A DNA stretch of 42,294 nt from Candidatus Fibrimonadaceae bacterium (GTDB lineage: Bacteria > Fibrobacterota > Fibrobacteria > Fibrobacterales > Fibrobacteraceae): the NCBI GenBank assembly GCA_031281275.1, contig JAITFP010000032.1, positions 1-42,294 on the forward strand, read 5' to 3'. The translations under genes were made by a program, and so were the position numbers. The notes under the pieces were generated by a model. It did no database searches. It was not told the DNA's origin and saw only the letters and a program-made list of their open reading frames with translations. Shown in pieces: positions 16,955-25,613 of the stretch (the first letter of the stretch is position 1; the number at the start of each line of letters is the position of its first letter).

Positions 16955-17669
16955 TTTGCTCTTTTATTTTCTCCGTAAGCAGTTTTGAAGCCATGCCGCT
17001 TGGCATTTGTTTATATTCGTTAATAGAAATCGGCGGTAAAATATCAAAAACATAATGGTATCTTTGAGTTGGATGAAAACTGAAAAAAGCATCGTGTTTG
17101 CGAAGCCCTATTTTTTCGTTGCCGCCAATATGCACTGGCACAATTTCATAGCCAGTTTCAATAGCTAGCCGCGCTGCGCCTTTTTTCAACTCTATTGGCT
17201 TTCCTGGTATTGAACGTGTTCCTTCTGGGAAAATTATTACGTTATTTCCCTTTGAAAGAGAATTTGCAACACGATTTGAAATCTCTGCAAAGTCCAGTTC
17301 ATTGGAAATGTACAGAGTGTTCACTATTATCCGCACAATATTTCTTTTGCCAAGCACCCCGTTTACAATGCAATTTGCATTGGGAAGCAAAGAAATAAGC
17401 AAAACAACATCTAACAAAGATGGATGATTTGCAACTATTATTTTTGAATGTAAATTTTTGAGCAGATTTTTATTATTGATTTTTAATGTTAAACCGCCAA
17501 GCAAACGCATTTGCCACACAAAAATTGCAAAGAAAAAAGAAACTAACCGCCTCGGTTTAAAAATAAATAAAACAAGAAGCAATAAACTGAGCAAAATGCT
17601 GCCAATTCCAAAATTGACAAAAGACAGTACTTTTATAATAATTCTATATATGTAAAAAATTTTTTGCAA
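16935..17669 (-). CDS. PlsC-like lysophospholipid acyltransferase (ApeD position)
   Basis: About 244 residues from TTG 17669. Frame-open sequence continues to a GTG at 17768, but that part lies inside the end of the preceding gene and reads like an out-of-frame translation. One or two N-terminal hydrophobic helices are followed by the NHPSLLD (H-x4-D) and FPEGTRS motifs of 1-acylglycerol-phosphate acyltransferases. It follows the ApeC-like gene on the minus strand, the same pair as in E. coli ape. Likely role: attachment of the polyene acyl chain to a lipid. The start codon is uncertain. Confidence 0.82.
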   Translation of the reverse strand: MQKIFYIYRIIIKVLSFVNFGIGSILLSLLLLVLFIFKPRRLVSFFFAIFVWQMRLLGGLTLKINNKNLLKNLHSKIIVANHPSLLDVVLLISLLPNANCIVNGVLGKRNIVRIIVNTLYISNELDFAEISNRVANSLSKGNNVIIFPEGTRSIPGKPIELKKGAARLAIETGYEIVPVHIGGNEKIGLRKHDAFFSFHPTQRYHYVFDILPPISINEYKQMPSGMASKLLTEKIKEQISGELL

Positions 17670-18255
17670 AATCCAACCCTGAGCAAGAAAAATTATCTGG
17701 AACTTCCAAGCTGTTTTCCGATGGAACAACGGATAAAAAAAGCGCAAGCACAAAAGGCGTATTAGCACTCCCTATCAAAGTTTGGTAAGGAGGAGGAACA
17801 AGTTCGTCTCCGTGAACAAAAATGCGTTCTTTGTCTGCACCAGAGCGCAAAGCGGCAAGGCATTCGCAAAGCCCGTAATAAAAAGAATTTTTACCAGAGC
17901 ATATTGCAGAATATCCTTGCATATTTTTTTCTGCTATGGTTGCCATTGCAACCGGCGCATTAAAAACTGAATTGCTGAATTTTGCTGGAGATATTTTTTC
18001 ATTCTCCAAAATTTCTTCAGAAATTTTTAATTGCTGCGTGATTTCTCCATACTTAGAAGAAAAGGAAATTTTCACCTGTTGCCTACCCTGCGAAACTTCG
18101 TGCAGAGCGTATAGCACCATGCGAGAAAGCTGGCTTAAACGCCTTCTGAACACTGGCGAAACAAAAGGCAATGGCGGTGCTTCCGAGCTGCCTTCTCCTG
18201 GAGACCAAAAACACCATTTTGCAACATAAACCTTATTAAGCACATCACTGCCCAA
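17644..18255 (-). CDS. Half-ketosynthase, chain-length-factor-like (ApeC-like)
   Basis: 203 residues matching only the N-terminal half of the ketosynthase fold (the ketoacyl-synt_2 type, PF13723): FVSPVFRRRLSQLSRM, then FNAPVAMATIAEKN and AICSGKNSFYYGL. A cysteine stands where the KS nucleophile would be, but the histidine-bearing C-terminal half is absent, so it should not condense alone. E. coli ApeC is the equivalent partner of ApeO. The start may be ATG 18255 or GTG 18243; both overlap or abut the end of the upstream parvulin gene, suggesting cotranscription. Confidence 0.8.
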   Translation of the reverse strand: MGSDVLNKVYVAKWCFWSPGEGSSEAPPLPFVSPVFRRRLSQLSRMVLYALHEVSQGRQQVKISFSSKYGEITQQLKISEEILENEKISPAKFSNSVFNAPVAMATIAEKNMQGYSAICSGKNSFYYGLCECLAALRSGADKERIFVHGDELVPPPYQTLIGSANTPFVLALFLSVVPSENSLEVPDNFSCSGLDFAKNFLHI

Positions 18256-19234
18256 TGGCTTCTGGTGGCATATAATCTTTGTTCAAATATTGAACTTTAT
18301 ATGCTTTTGAGAGCTGGTCAAGATAGCTTTTTATGGCGAGTTGGCGAGAACGTTCTGCTTCAACACGTAAAATGTAATCTATTTTATATTCATAACTTTC
18401 AAATTTGCCATCGTTTCTCTCGTAGAGCATAAATATAACAACCTTGTTTCCACCTTGTACAAAAGGCTCGCTAATTTCCCCTACTTTCAAGTTTTTAACC
18501 GCATTAACAAATTCTGGTCCCTGATCTTTTGGCAAGAAGTTGTTCATAGCGCCGCCATCTTTTTTAGCACTGGGATCTTCGCTAACCTGAGCTGCCAATG
18601 CTGGGAAGTTGGCTTTTTTTGTGCGAACCTGAGCTGCATAACCTTTTAATATGTCTTTTTTGTCTTGAATGGCTTGAGCGCTTTCGCCTTTGGCAATGTT
18701 TAAAACTATACGTACCCCACTTATGGAATCGCTTAATATCGCCTCGTTTTTATGTTTTTCCCAATAATTCTTTTTATCTTGAGGCGTAGGGTCTTTTGGA
18801 TATGGAATTTTTTTCTCCAAAATTTGGTCTGCGAGTAATTGGTTTTCTATTTTTTGTCTGAATTCGACCTCGGTTGAGCCGCTCTTTTTGAGTTCTTGCT
18901 TAAAAACAGCTTCGCTTGGAAACTGTTTTTTGAATAATGCAATAAGGCTATCTGTTTTTTTGGCATCTGCTTTCAAGCCCTGTTTTGCTATTTCTGCCTT
19001 TAAAAGCTCCTGCCCCACAAGGTTATCTATAACCGCCCAGCGAAGCTGGGTCATTGTTTCGGGAGGGAGATTTTGCCCTGGTGCCTGAGCTTGGGCAAGC
19101 TGCTTCACCAAACTGTCTATTTTACCGGGGCTAATGCTTGCGTTGCCAACTCTAATCGCAGGAAGGTTGCCGCCATCAAGCCTCTGGGCATAAACTGAAA
19201 AGGCTAACAAAAAAATTAATGAGATTATTTTCAT
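18245..19234 (-). CDS. Periplasmic parvulin-type peptidyl-prolyl isomerase (SurA/PrsA-like)
   Basis: 329 residues with a signal peptide (about 1-16, cleavage at VYA-Q), a helical SurA-N-like chaperone region (about 30-165) and a rotamase domain (about 170-275, with VSEDPSAKKDGGAMNNFLP and LKVGEISEPF). The C-terminal helix returns to the chaperone core, as in SurA. Function: folding of exported and outer-membrane proteins. It is transcribed leftward ahead of the two minus-strand APE genes and overlaps the first of them by 11 nt. A TATATT sits 7 nt before the ATG with no Shine-Dalgarno, consistent with a leaderless message. Confidence 0.9.
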   Translation of the reverse strand: MKIISLIFLLAFSVYAQRLDGGNLPAIRVGNASISPGKIDSLVKQLAQAQAPGQNLPPETMTQLRWAVIDNLVGQELLKAEIAKQGLKADAKKTDSLIALFKKQFPSEAVFKQELKKSGSTEVEFRQKIENQLLADQILEKKIPYPKDPTPQDKKNYWEKHKNEAILSDSISGVRIVLNIAKGESAQAIQDKKDILKGYAAQVRTKKANFPALAAQVSEDPSAKKDGGAMNNFLPKDQGPEFVNAVKNLKVGEISEPFVQGGNKVVIFMLYERNDGKFESYEYKIDYILRVEAERSRQLAIKSYLDQLSKAYKVQYLNKDYMPPEAIGQ

Positions 19235-19270
19235 GGATGGTAATATAGTAATTTTCTAAATTCGGTTAAA
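19235..19270. promoter_or_regulatory. 36-bp divergent spacer with two leaderless-type -10 boxes
   Basis: TATATT for the leftward parvulin gene (19242-19247, 7 nt from its ATG) and TAAATT for the rightward glycosyltransferase (19257-19262, 8 nt from its ATG) share this short spacer. Neither gene has a Shine-Dalgarno. Confidence 0.5.
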
Positions 19271-20671
19271 ATGCCTTCCGTTTATACCCTGGCTTCGCAG
19301 TGCAACCATTGGAATAATACCCAGCTTTTAAAAGAATGTGGATTAATACCATTTATGTTGCACAAGAATTTTGGTTATAAAGCGGTTATGGTTGGGGAAA
19401 ATACCGGTAATTATCCGTATTTGGAGCATTTGCCCGGGCTTGAAATGGATTTTATTCAAAGTTCAAATAGCAATACAAATTCGCTGGTTAATAACTCTAT
19501 AAATTATATAAATCAAAATTATCAAAAAATGGATGCTCTTATAATGAGAGGACTATATCCAGTAACTTGCAAAATTATAAAAACATACAAGCAAAAACGC
19601 CCAAACGGAAGAATTTATCTTTACTTAGACGCAAACGGACATTGGATTGACGATATTAAATGGACTCTCCCAATATTTTTCAATACTCTAGCTTTATGCG
19701 ATGTCATTTCTACCTCCTGCTGTAAAATAGCAAAATATTTGAATAAAAAATGGCAGCCTTTTATTGTTGAGCATATTCCAAACGGATTTTTTAACGCAAG
19801 CGGTGAGCAAATTAAAAAGTACAAAAAGGAAAATGTCATTTTAACCGTAGGTCGCATTGGCACAGATCAAAAGGCAAACCATATTCTTTTGCTCGCCTTT
19901 GCAATAATAGCAGATAATATTCCAGATTGGAAAGTTCGCCTTGCCGGACCAGTAGAAGCTCAGTTCAACGAGTTTACAGACCAGTATTTCAAGAAATTTC
20001 CGCAATTAAAAACACGAGTGGAATTTTTAGGCAATATAACAGATAAAGGGAAACTCTATGCTGAATATGCCAAGGCTAAAATTTTTGCCCTTACTTCCCT
20101 TGCAGAAGGTGGTGCACCAAATGTAATCGCAGAAGCTCTGTTTCACGGCTGCTACACAATAACCAGCGATATAGACGCTGCAGTTGATATTACGGATAAC
20201 GGAAATTGTGGGAGTATTTTTAAAATAAACGACTATGAAGTTCTCTCTAAAATTCTCTTGAAAGTATGCACAAATAAAAAACTCCTGCAAGATGCGCCAC
20301 AAAAATCCACCCAATTTGCCAAGAGCCATTACGACTGGGATTTGATTATAAACAGAATTAATCATCTTTTGAACAACATACCTATAGACAACAAAGTTGG
20401 AGAATTAAATGTCTCTTGGCAACAAACAGCGGAAAAACTCACAAATATTGAAATATCCACAAAAGAGGAATTGAACCAAATTATAATGGATTTAAGCTAT
20501 TTGGAAAAACTTGCCGCAAAATTATTCAACGAAATTGAAGATGCAGATTTGAAATACAAGCTAAATCAAATTAAGGAAAAAGTTTTGAATATTCTCTATT
20601 CTTCCCCAACTCCACAAATAAAGCGTGATATTCTTGAAATAGCGGCACAGATAAGTCTAGGTTCTCCATAA
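19271..20671 (+). CDS. Glycosyltransferase, GT-B fold (GT4-like)
   Basis: 466 residues. The C-terminal Rossmann half (about 190-370) has the group's signatures: ILTVGRIGTDQKANHILLLAFA, VEFLGNITDKGKLYAEY and the E-x7-E nucleotide-sugar motif EGGAPNVIAEAL. It would transfer a sugar from a nucleotide donor to an envelope glycan or glycolipid; the acceptor cannot be told. About 90 residues beyond the GT domain form a helical tail. The last 101 bp overlap, antisense, the end of the convergent DNA glycosylase. Confidence 0.85.
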   Translation: MPSVYTLASQCNHWNNTQLLKECGLIPFMLHKNFGYKAVMVGENTGNYPYLEHLPGLEMDFIQSSNSNTNSLVNNSINYINQNYQKMDALIMRGLYPVTCKIIKTYKQKRPNGRIYLYLDANGHWIDDIKWTLPIFFNTLALCDVISTSCCKIAKYLNKKWQPFIVEHIPNGFFNASGEQIKKYKKENVILTVGRIGTDQKANHILLLAFAIIADNIPDWKVRLAGPVEAQFNEFTDQYFKKFPQLKTRVEFLGNITDKGKLYAEYAKAKIFALTSLAEGGAPNVIAEALFHGCYTITSDIDAAVDITDNGNCGSIFKINDYEVLSKILLKVCTNKKLLQDAPQKSTQFAKSHYDWDLIINRINHLLNNIPIDNKVGELNVSWQQTAEKLTNIEISTKEELNQIIMDLSYLEKLAAKLFNEIEDADLKYKLNQIKEKVLNILYSSPTPQIKRDILEIAAQISLGSP

Positions 20672-21206
20672 ACCATAGCCGCAAAGTTTCGTAAGGAGTT
20701 TTTTCGTCAAAGATTTTTAAAGCAGCCAAAGCTCTTTTTGTGTATGTGTCTATAACAAAAGTGGGCAAATGAAAAGCGTAAAGCAAAATTGAATCTGCGG
20801 TTTCCCTGCCAACGCCTTTTATTTGGAGCAGATTGTCGCGAGTAGGTTCTATTTGAGAGTTATCTATAAACCATTCTGCTACGTTTTTTAGGTATTTGGT
20901 TTTTTGGTTTCGGTAGCCGGCTGGGCTTATTAGGGTTGCTATTGTTTCATTATCTGTTTTTAGGATTTTTTCTGGGGTGTTTATTTTTGCATTAAAGAGG
21001 TTTATCAGGGCTTTTTCCACTTGGGTCCAAGCGGTGTTTTGAGTTAAAATTGCTCCCATGCAAACCTCAAATTTGCCTTTTCTTGTTTTTGGCAAGCCAA
21101 ACTCGCCTGGGTGATAACCCCTGCCCTTGTATTCGCTACGCAGGGGCCACCATCCTTGGGCACCGTAGAGAGAAAAGAGTTTTTTATAGAGTTTGGCTGG
21201 ATTCAT
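20571..21206 (-). CDS. HhH-GPD DNA glycosylase, endonuclease III / MagIII-like
   Basis: 211 residues with AILTQNTAWTQVEKAL (helix after the GWWPL start), the helix-hairpin-helix LLQIKGVGRETADSILL and the catalytic aspartate in FVIDTYTKRAL. The Lys of bifunctional endonuclease III is not in its usual place and no C-terminal 4Fe-4S cysteine cluster is visible. This suggests a monofunctional 3-methyladenine glycosylase of the MagIII type. Role: excision of alkylated bases. It is convergent with the glycosyltransferase, with a long 101-bp antisense overlap. A TAAATT lies 9 nt before the ATG. Confidence 0.85.
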   Translation of the reverse strand: MNPAKLYKKLFSLYGAQGWWPLRSEYKGRGYHPGEFGLPKTRKGKFEVCMGAILTQNTAWTQVEKALINLFNAKINTPEKILKTDNETIATLISPAGYRNQKTKYLKNVAEWFIDNSQIEPTRDNLLQIKGVGRETADSILLYAFHLPTFVIDTYTKRALAALKIFDEKTPYETLRLWFMENLDLSVPLFQEYHALFVELGKNREYSKLFP

Positions 21207-21237
21207 ACCATTATGAATTTACTAATTTTTTTATTCT

Positions 21238-23433
21238 GTGCATCTGTTATTTTTCATTCTGTTATCCTTTATAGCATCTTCGTATGCCGTGCCCATCAGG
21301 GGCGTGGTGGTAGAAGAATCTGCCGATAATGTTATTCCATACACATATATTTCATATATCTCTGGGAAAGCCATCGGACAAAGCGATGATAAAGGCAGGT
21401 TTGAATTTGAACTGGATAGCAGGAATGCAGTTTTGATTTTCAAAAAAAATGGTTTTGACAGTACCATAGTGGAAATACAAGACTACGGGGATTTGCTGGA
21501 TGTTGTTGTTAGTATGCGTTCAAATGCAAAGCATTTGGGAAGCGCAACCGTTGTGGGCGGTGGTGGCACGTGGCAAAATCCGCGTGTTGTTTCTGTGCAA
21601 AAGCTAGAAGATGCGGCTGGGCTTCGCTTTGATTTAACCGAACATTTGAGCCAAATGCCTGGAATATCTGGGCAAATGGATTTTTCTAGCAATCTGTTTT
21701 ATGATGGAAGCCGCTCCGAAGAAATTGCTTACCATCTTGGAGAATTTAGAATACCAAATATGCGGCATTTGGATATTGGATTCCCTGGCAATTTATCGGT
21801 GATAAATCCACACGCTGTTGAAAACATAAACATAAGCGAGCATTACGGCGCAAACCCCTTTAATCAGGGGCTTGCTGGCTCAATTCAATTTGAACAGAGA
21901 AATGAAAGCGATTTTAAAACTGATATTTCGCTTGGAACAACCCTCCGCGAAATTTATATGGAAGGACCTTGGCTTTTTTGGGACGGTTTTGCTTTTAGCA
22001 TAAGATATTTAGACCCATCAATGCTAAAAAATATGGGAGAAAAATTTTTCACAGAGCTTAAAAGAACAAATGAAAGCTGCGATGGATGCTCCAAAGACCG
22101 CAATTCTTTTTCTCTTTATTCCATGGATTTATACGGAAGACTTTTTGGCAAAGATTCCTCGCACAATTCCTGGGCAATAACAGGGCTTTACTCAAACGAT
22201 GAATACTCCATTCGCCAAGATACCACCACCATAATACAAGGCTCCCAGTTTTATGGTTTGACTTTTGCAGAATATAAAACCTTGGGCGGAACAAATATTT
22301 ATGCCGGAGTTATTTCAAAACAAACATCCGATACTTTAAGAGATACTTCAGCATTTAGAAGATTTGAAGGCGAACCCAATAGCCGTCCAGAATATGTGAA
22401 TTTCATAGATGGTTACGAAAAATCGCATTTAACCGCTAGTGCTGGAATTTCTTGGGAACAAACCTCTAATTTGGGTTTTGCTCTTTTATATGACTATCAC
22501 AGTATTTCAAAAAAAATAAATGACAATGTGTTTCAGGCAAATACTCATTACACAATTGCAAACGGAAATTATGCAAGCGTATTTGGAGCAGGTGGTATAT
22601 TTTCGCTTTCTTCAAAGGACATTGCCCCACTAGCTTCTTTTGACATAGAAAAAGGAGCAGGTAAAGACATTGCCATCTTTGGAAATGTTGCATGGCGTAG
22701 CGATTGGGACGAGAAATTGAACAGCGGCGGTGTGCTTAAAGCAGGGGCGAGATATTCTTTGGGCGCTTTAAAAATTTCTGCGCATGGCTTTGGGCGCTAT
22801 TATCCAAACCCTATTTTGCCAATTCCACGTGCTTATGAATATTATAAAGAACACCAAAAGGTTGATTTTGGATGGGTTGGAGGAAGCCAAGTAACTTTTG
22901 ATTATCACGCTTTGCACACATTGGCTTTCCAAAGCAATATCTCACACGTACAAGGCAAATACGTGTTTCCAGACGGTTCTCTCCCTTGGCAGGCAAATTC
23001 ACGCCTAGATATGGTTTCACATTTGAGAATTTATCCCAGAAGTGATTCCCTTTTATCCTTTATAATTAGCCACCGAGCAGCTTTGGACAGACCTCTTTAT
23101 GAATGGGAAATAGATCCAGTAAAAGAGCAAAGGAACATAAAATACGCAGACGAAACAACTTCTCTTTTTCGCACTGATATTAGATTGAATCTAGATTTAA
23201 AATCAAAAGCAAAGATCATTTTCCTTGAAAATGTTCGCTTTTTTATTGAAGCAGATAATATATTTGCTCCGCTGGATATAAAATTTTTAGGTGGAGAAAA
23301 CGCAAGGGAACGTTCTGTTGCTGTGCGCGACCCAGACGGAGATTCTACAAACGGTTTTGATATTGTTCCCTTTATGGCAAAGGGAATGGGACTTTATTTG
23401 CAATTTGGAATAGAAGGAAATTTTGGTATTTAA
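21238..23433 (+). CDS. TonB-dependent receptor-like outer-membrane protein
   Basis: 731 residues with a signal peptide (about 1-17, SSYA). Next comes a CarboxypepD_reg-like beta-sandwich (about 18-95, RGVVVEESADNVIPYTYIS...GKAIGQSDDKGRFEFEL), then a plug domain (about 110-215, LTEHLSQMPGISG...NINISEHYGANPF) and a long beta-barrel rich in aromatic-ended strands. The barrel ends LYLQFGIEGNFGI, close to the C-terminal strand signature though the last residue is Ile. Substrate unknown. The start is a GTG with no Shine-Dalgarno and is tentative. It is followed 1 bp later by the UDG-like gene. Confidence 0.85.
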   Translation: MHLLFFILLSFIASSYAVPIRGVVVEESADNVIPYTYISYISGKAIGQSDDKGRFEFELDSRNAVLIFKKNGFDSTIVEIQDYGDLLDVVVSMRSNAKHLGSATVVGGGGTWQNPRVVSVQKLEDAAGLRFDLTEHLSQMPGISGQMDFSSNLFYDGSRSEEIAYHLGEFRIPNMRHLDIGFPGNLSVINPHAVENINISEHYGANPFNQGLAGSIQFEQRNESDFKTDISLGTTLREIYMEGPWLFWDGFAFSIRYLDPSMLKNMGEKFFTELKRTNESCDGCSKDRNSFSLYSMDLYGRLFGKDSSHNSWAITGLYSNDEYSIRQDTTTIIQGSQFYGLTFAEYKTLGGTNIYAGVISKQTSDTLRDTSAFRRFEGEPNSRPEYVNFIDGYEKSHLTASAGISWEQTSNLGFALLYDYHSISKKINDNVFQANTHYTIANGNYASVFGAGGIFSLSSKDIAPLASFDIEKGAGKDIAIFGNVAWRSDWDEKLNSGGVLKAGARYSLGALKISAHGFGRYYPNPILPIPRAYEYYKEHQKVDFGWVGGSQVTFDYHALHTLAFQSNISHVQGKYVFPDGSLPWQANSRLDMVSHLRIYPRSDSLLSFIISHRAALDRPLYEWEIDPVKEQRNIKYADETTSLFRTDIRLNLDLKSKAKIIFLENVRFFIEADNIFAPLDIKFLGGENARERSVAVRDPDGDSTNGFDIVPFMAKGMGLYLQFGIEGNFGI

Positions 23434-23434
23434 T

Positions 23435-24118
23435 ATGAACGAACATCCATTGCATACATATCTTATGGCTCAAGGCGAACTAGGTGGCTTTGAGGTGGTG
23501 TTGCCTTTGCCTCTTTTGTCTGAACCTTTGTCTGAACCAGAATTCACAGAATTTAAGAATTTACAGAATATGGAAAAACCAGTGCAGAATGATGATTCTT
23601 TGTGGAAAGATGCGAGTAGTCTTAATGATTTTTATGAGGCTTTGAAAGAGCATTCTGTATATACTAAGGGTATGCGGTCTTTAAGTTTTTGTGTTCCTAA
23701 AATAAAAACAGATGTGCCTTATCTTTTGATTTTTCATTCGCCGCTTGAATTAACGGCAGAGGCTAGGGATATTTTGGAGAGGTTGTTTAAGAAACTTGAA
23801 ATTGATTTGAATGTATGCGGAGTATCTTTCTTTTTAAAATGCGAAGATGCCACTTTGCCAAGGGAAAAAAATATTTTAAAAGAAATGCTGTGCAAAGAAA
23901 TAGAACTGATAAATCCAGAAAAAATAATTTTCTTTAGAGAAGCACCCAAGCCAGAAAAAATTGAAACTCCCCCGCCAATAAGCGGAAATGCCATAACATT
24001 CGCTGGCAAACCCGCCATAACGCTATACTCTCTTTTGGAAATTCTCCCCGGTAAGCCGAATTTCAAGGAGAAAATGAATGAGGTTTTGAGTATAAGTAAG
24101 GCGTATTTAACAGCCTAA
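23435..24118 (+). CDS. Degenerate uracil-DNA-glycosylase-like protein
   Basis: About 227 residues from ATG 23435. The order of elements recalls family 4 UDGs: SLNDFYEALKEH (N-terminal helix), VPYLLIFHSPLELTAEARDILERL where UDGs have the GEAPG loop, VCGVSFFLKC (UDG: NVVKCRPP), MLCKEIELINPEKIIFF and a final GKPAITLYSLLEILPG where UDGs have the HPS/HPA loop. The catalytic GEAPG is FHSPL here, the HPS histidine is missing, and the N-terminal iron-sulphur cysteines are absent, so catalysis is unlikely. The fold assignment is by pattern only. It is cotranscribed with the receptor gene. Confidence 0.5.
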   Translation: MNEHPLHTYLMAQGELGGFEVVLPLPLLSEPLSEPEFTEFKNLQNMEKPVQNDDSLWKDASSLNDFYEALKEHSVYTKGMRSLSFCVPKIKTDVPYLLIFHSPLELTAEARDILERLFKKLEIDLNVCGVSFFLKCEDATLPREKNILKEMLCKEIELINPEKIIFFREAPKPEKIETPPPISGNAITFAGKPAITLYSLLEILPGKPNFKEKMNEVLSISKAYLTA

Positions 24119-24777
24119 TCCTGCAAACAACGAACACTGTATAGGTCGGGCTTTCTGCTGCCGACGATGTAGTTTACATCATCGGAGTTGTAGGACATAA
24201 TCCGGCGGTCGGCGAAGATGCCATCAAACTCATTGCTAATCCACCAATTGCCAATATCGCCGACACCGCTGAAACTGCCATCGGAATTGCCGTTGCCGCC
24301 AGGCAGGGCGGAAAAGCCATATTTGTCCTCGCCGTTGCCATTGTTCCAGCCATTTGTTGCTTTCAAATACTTGTCTTTACCGTCCACATAGCGTCCCAGT
24401 TCGTACCACTCCGCCTTGCTAGGGATATGCCAGCCTTCAGGGCATATTCCCCTATGCTTCTCTGATATTTCACAAGAATTCTTGTTGCAGCTAGCAGGAA
24501 GAGCCATTGCCGTTGCCCAGTCGTAAAGCCTGCCGTAAGTTGCGCAGTTGGATTCTTGGTTATCATAGCACTTGCTGCCCTTAACATTATAGTTAATGTT
24601 CTCCGTCATCCACACTTGCTTGCCAATTGTAACAGGTGGTTTATAATTCGCTATGTCATCGTGTCCAATATAATTAATGCCGCCCGAATCATAAAAGTTG
24701 TCTCGCTCCACAGTAGTGCAAGACAAAAGCCATAAGGCTGCCATTAGTGCGAACTTTGAGATGTGTTTATGCTTCAT
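24115..24777 (-). CDS. FISUMP-domain lipoprotein 1
   Basis: 220 residues with a lipoprotein signal (LWLLSC, lipidated Cys20) and a single FISUMP domain: TIGKQVWMTENINYN, CATYGRLYDWATAM, CPEGWHIPSKAEWYELGRYV, KYGFSALPGG and a closing YSVRCLQD. The GWHIPSKAEWYEL segment also recalls the sulfatase-modifying/C-type-lectin-like fold. Fibrobacter carries many such paralogues, generally on the surface, with unknown function. AGGAG precedes the ATG. Long stretches are nearly identical in DNA to lipoprotein 2 next door, so the two arose by tandem duplication. It converges with the UDG-like gene with a 4-nt overlap. Confidence 0.9.
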   Translation of the reverse strand: MKHKHISKFALMAALWLLSCTTVERDNFYDSGGINYIGHDDIANYKPPVTIGKQVWMTENINYNVKGSKCYDNQESNCATYGRLYDWATAMALPASCNKNSCEISEKHRGICPEGWHIPSKAEWYELGRYVDGKDKYLKATNGWNNGNGEDKYGFSALPGGNGNSDGSFSGVGDIGNWWISNEFDGIFADRRIMSYNSDDVNYIVGSRKPDLYSVRCLQD

Positions 24778-24801
24778 ATTCCATTCTCCTATTGGCTGAT
24801 G

Positions 24802-25458
24802 TTAATCTTGCAGACAACGAACACTTCGCAAGTCGCTCTTATAATTGTTGCCGCCACTACTCGCGCTCTTGTTGTCCACGTACAGGCTGTAAGCGTAGTT
24901 GCCGCCGGAGTAGCTACCGTCACCGTCAGCACTCCACCAAGTGCCGACAACATCGTAGAAACTGCCATCGTCCTTGCCGTAGCCTCCCGGCAGGGCGGAA
25001 AAGCCATATTTGTCCTCGCCGTTGCCATTGTCATTCCAGCCATTTGTTGCTTTCAAATACAAGCCTGCCGTTTTTTCACCGCCCACATAGCGAATCAGCT
25101 TCTCCCAGTCTGCCTTGCTAGGAATATGCCAGCCTCCAGGGCATATTCCCTTATGTTTCTCTGATATTTTACAATAAGCAGAGTTGCAGATAGCAGGCAG
25201 AGCCATTGCCGTTGCCCAGTCGTAAAGCCTGCCGTAAGTTGCGCAGTTGGATTCTTGGTTGTCATAGCACTTGCTGCCTTTAACATTAAAATTAAAGTTC
25301 TTTGACATCCACACTTGCTCGCCAATTTGAACGGGTATTATATCTCCCATATAATCAATGCCACCCGAATCGTATTGGTTATCGCGTTCCACATTCGTGC
25401 AAGAGAAAAGCCATAAGGCTGCCGCTAGTGCGAGCTTTGAGATGTGCTTATGCTTCAC
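24802..25458 (-). CDS. FISUMP-domain lipoprotein 2
   Basis: 218 residues, starting GTG with AGGAG ahead. Lipobox LWLFSC, then the same FISUMP plan as lipoprotein 1 (VQIGEQVWMSKNFNFN, CATYGRLYDWATAM, CPGGWHIPSKADWEKLIRYV, KYGFSALPGGYG, LRSVRCLQD). The two differ mostly in three loops: after the lipobox, around the YDWATAMALP cysteine pair, and in the GGNY/DGSF region. The framework stays almost unchanged at the DNA level. It lies 24 bp upstream of lipoprotein 1 in the same operon. Confidence 0.9.
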   Translation of the reverse strand: MKHKHISKLALAAALWLFSCTNVERDNQYDSGGIDYMGDIIPVQIGEQVWMSKNFNFNVKGSKCYDNQESNCATYGRLYDWATAMALPAICNSAYCKISEKHKGICPGGWHIPSKADWEKLIRYVGGEKTAGLYLKATNGWNDNGNGEDKYGFSALPGGYGKDDGSFYDVVGTWWSADGDGSYSGGNYAYSLYVDNKSASSGGNNYKSDLRSVRCLQD

Positions 25459-25469
25459 CTTCCATTCTC

Positions 25470-25613
25470 CTAATACCTTCCGCTAGAATCAGGGGGTAGT
25501 ATGTATGCGCATCCCCCATAATTAATGCCACCCGAATCCCAGCAGTTGTCTCGTTCCGCAGTAGTACAAGACAAACAAAATACAGCCGCAAGCATAAAAA
25601 ATCTTAAAACCAT
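25470..25613 (-). CDS. 47-residue lipoprotein, truncated FISUMP head
   Basis: From ATG 25613 (AGGAG 7 nt ahead) this short ORF encodes a lipoprotein signal (AAVFCLSC) and then TTAERDNCWDSGGINYGG. This matches the first 20 mature residues of the two FISUMP lipoproteins, and the ORF ends 18 residues later without the FISUMP domain. It is either a remnant whose domain was lost when a neighbouring copy recombined, or a genuine mini-lipoprotein. The start overlaps the end of the upstream CsgG-like gene by 10 nt. Confidence 0.6.
   Translation of the reverse strand: MVLRFFMLAAVFCLSCTTAERDNCWDSGGINYGGCAYILPPDSSGRY

Noticed and set aside
24747-25164. Overlapping plus-strand ORFs rich in Arg/Cys/Ser opposite the FISUMP lipoproteins
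   Set aside because: Shadows of the FISUMP genes, with no ribosome-binding sites and biased composition.
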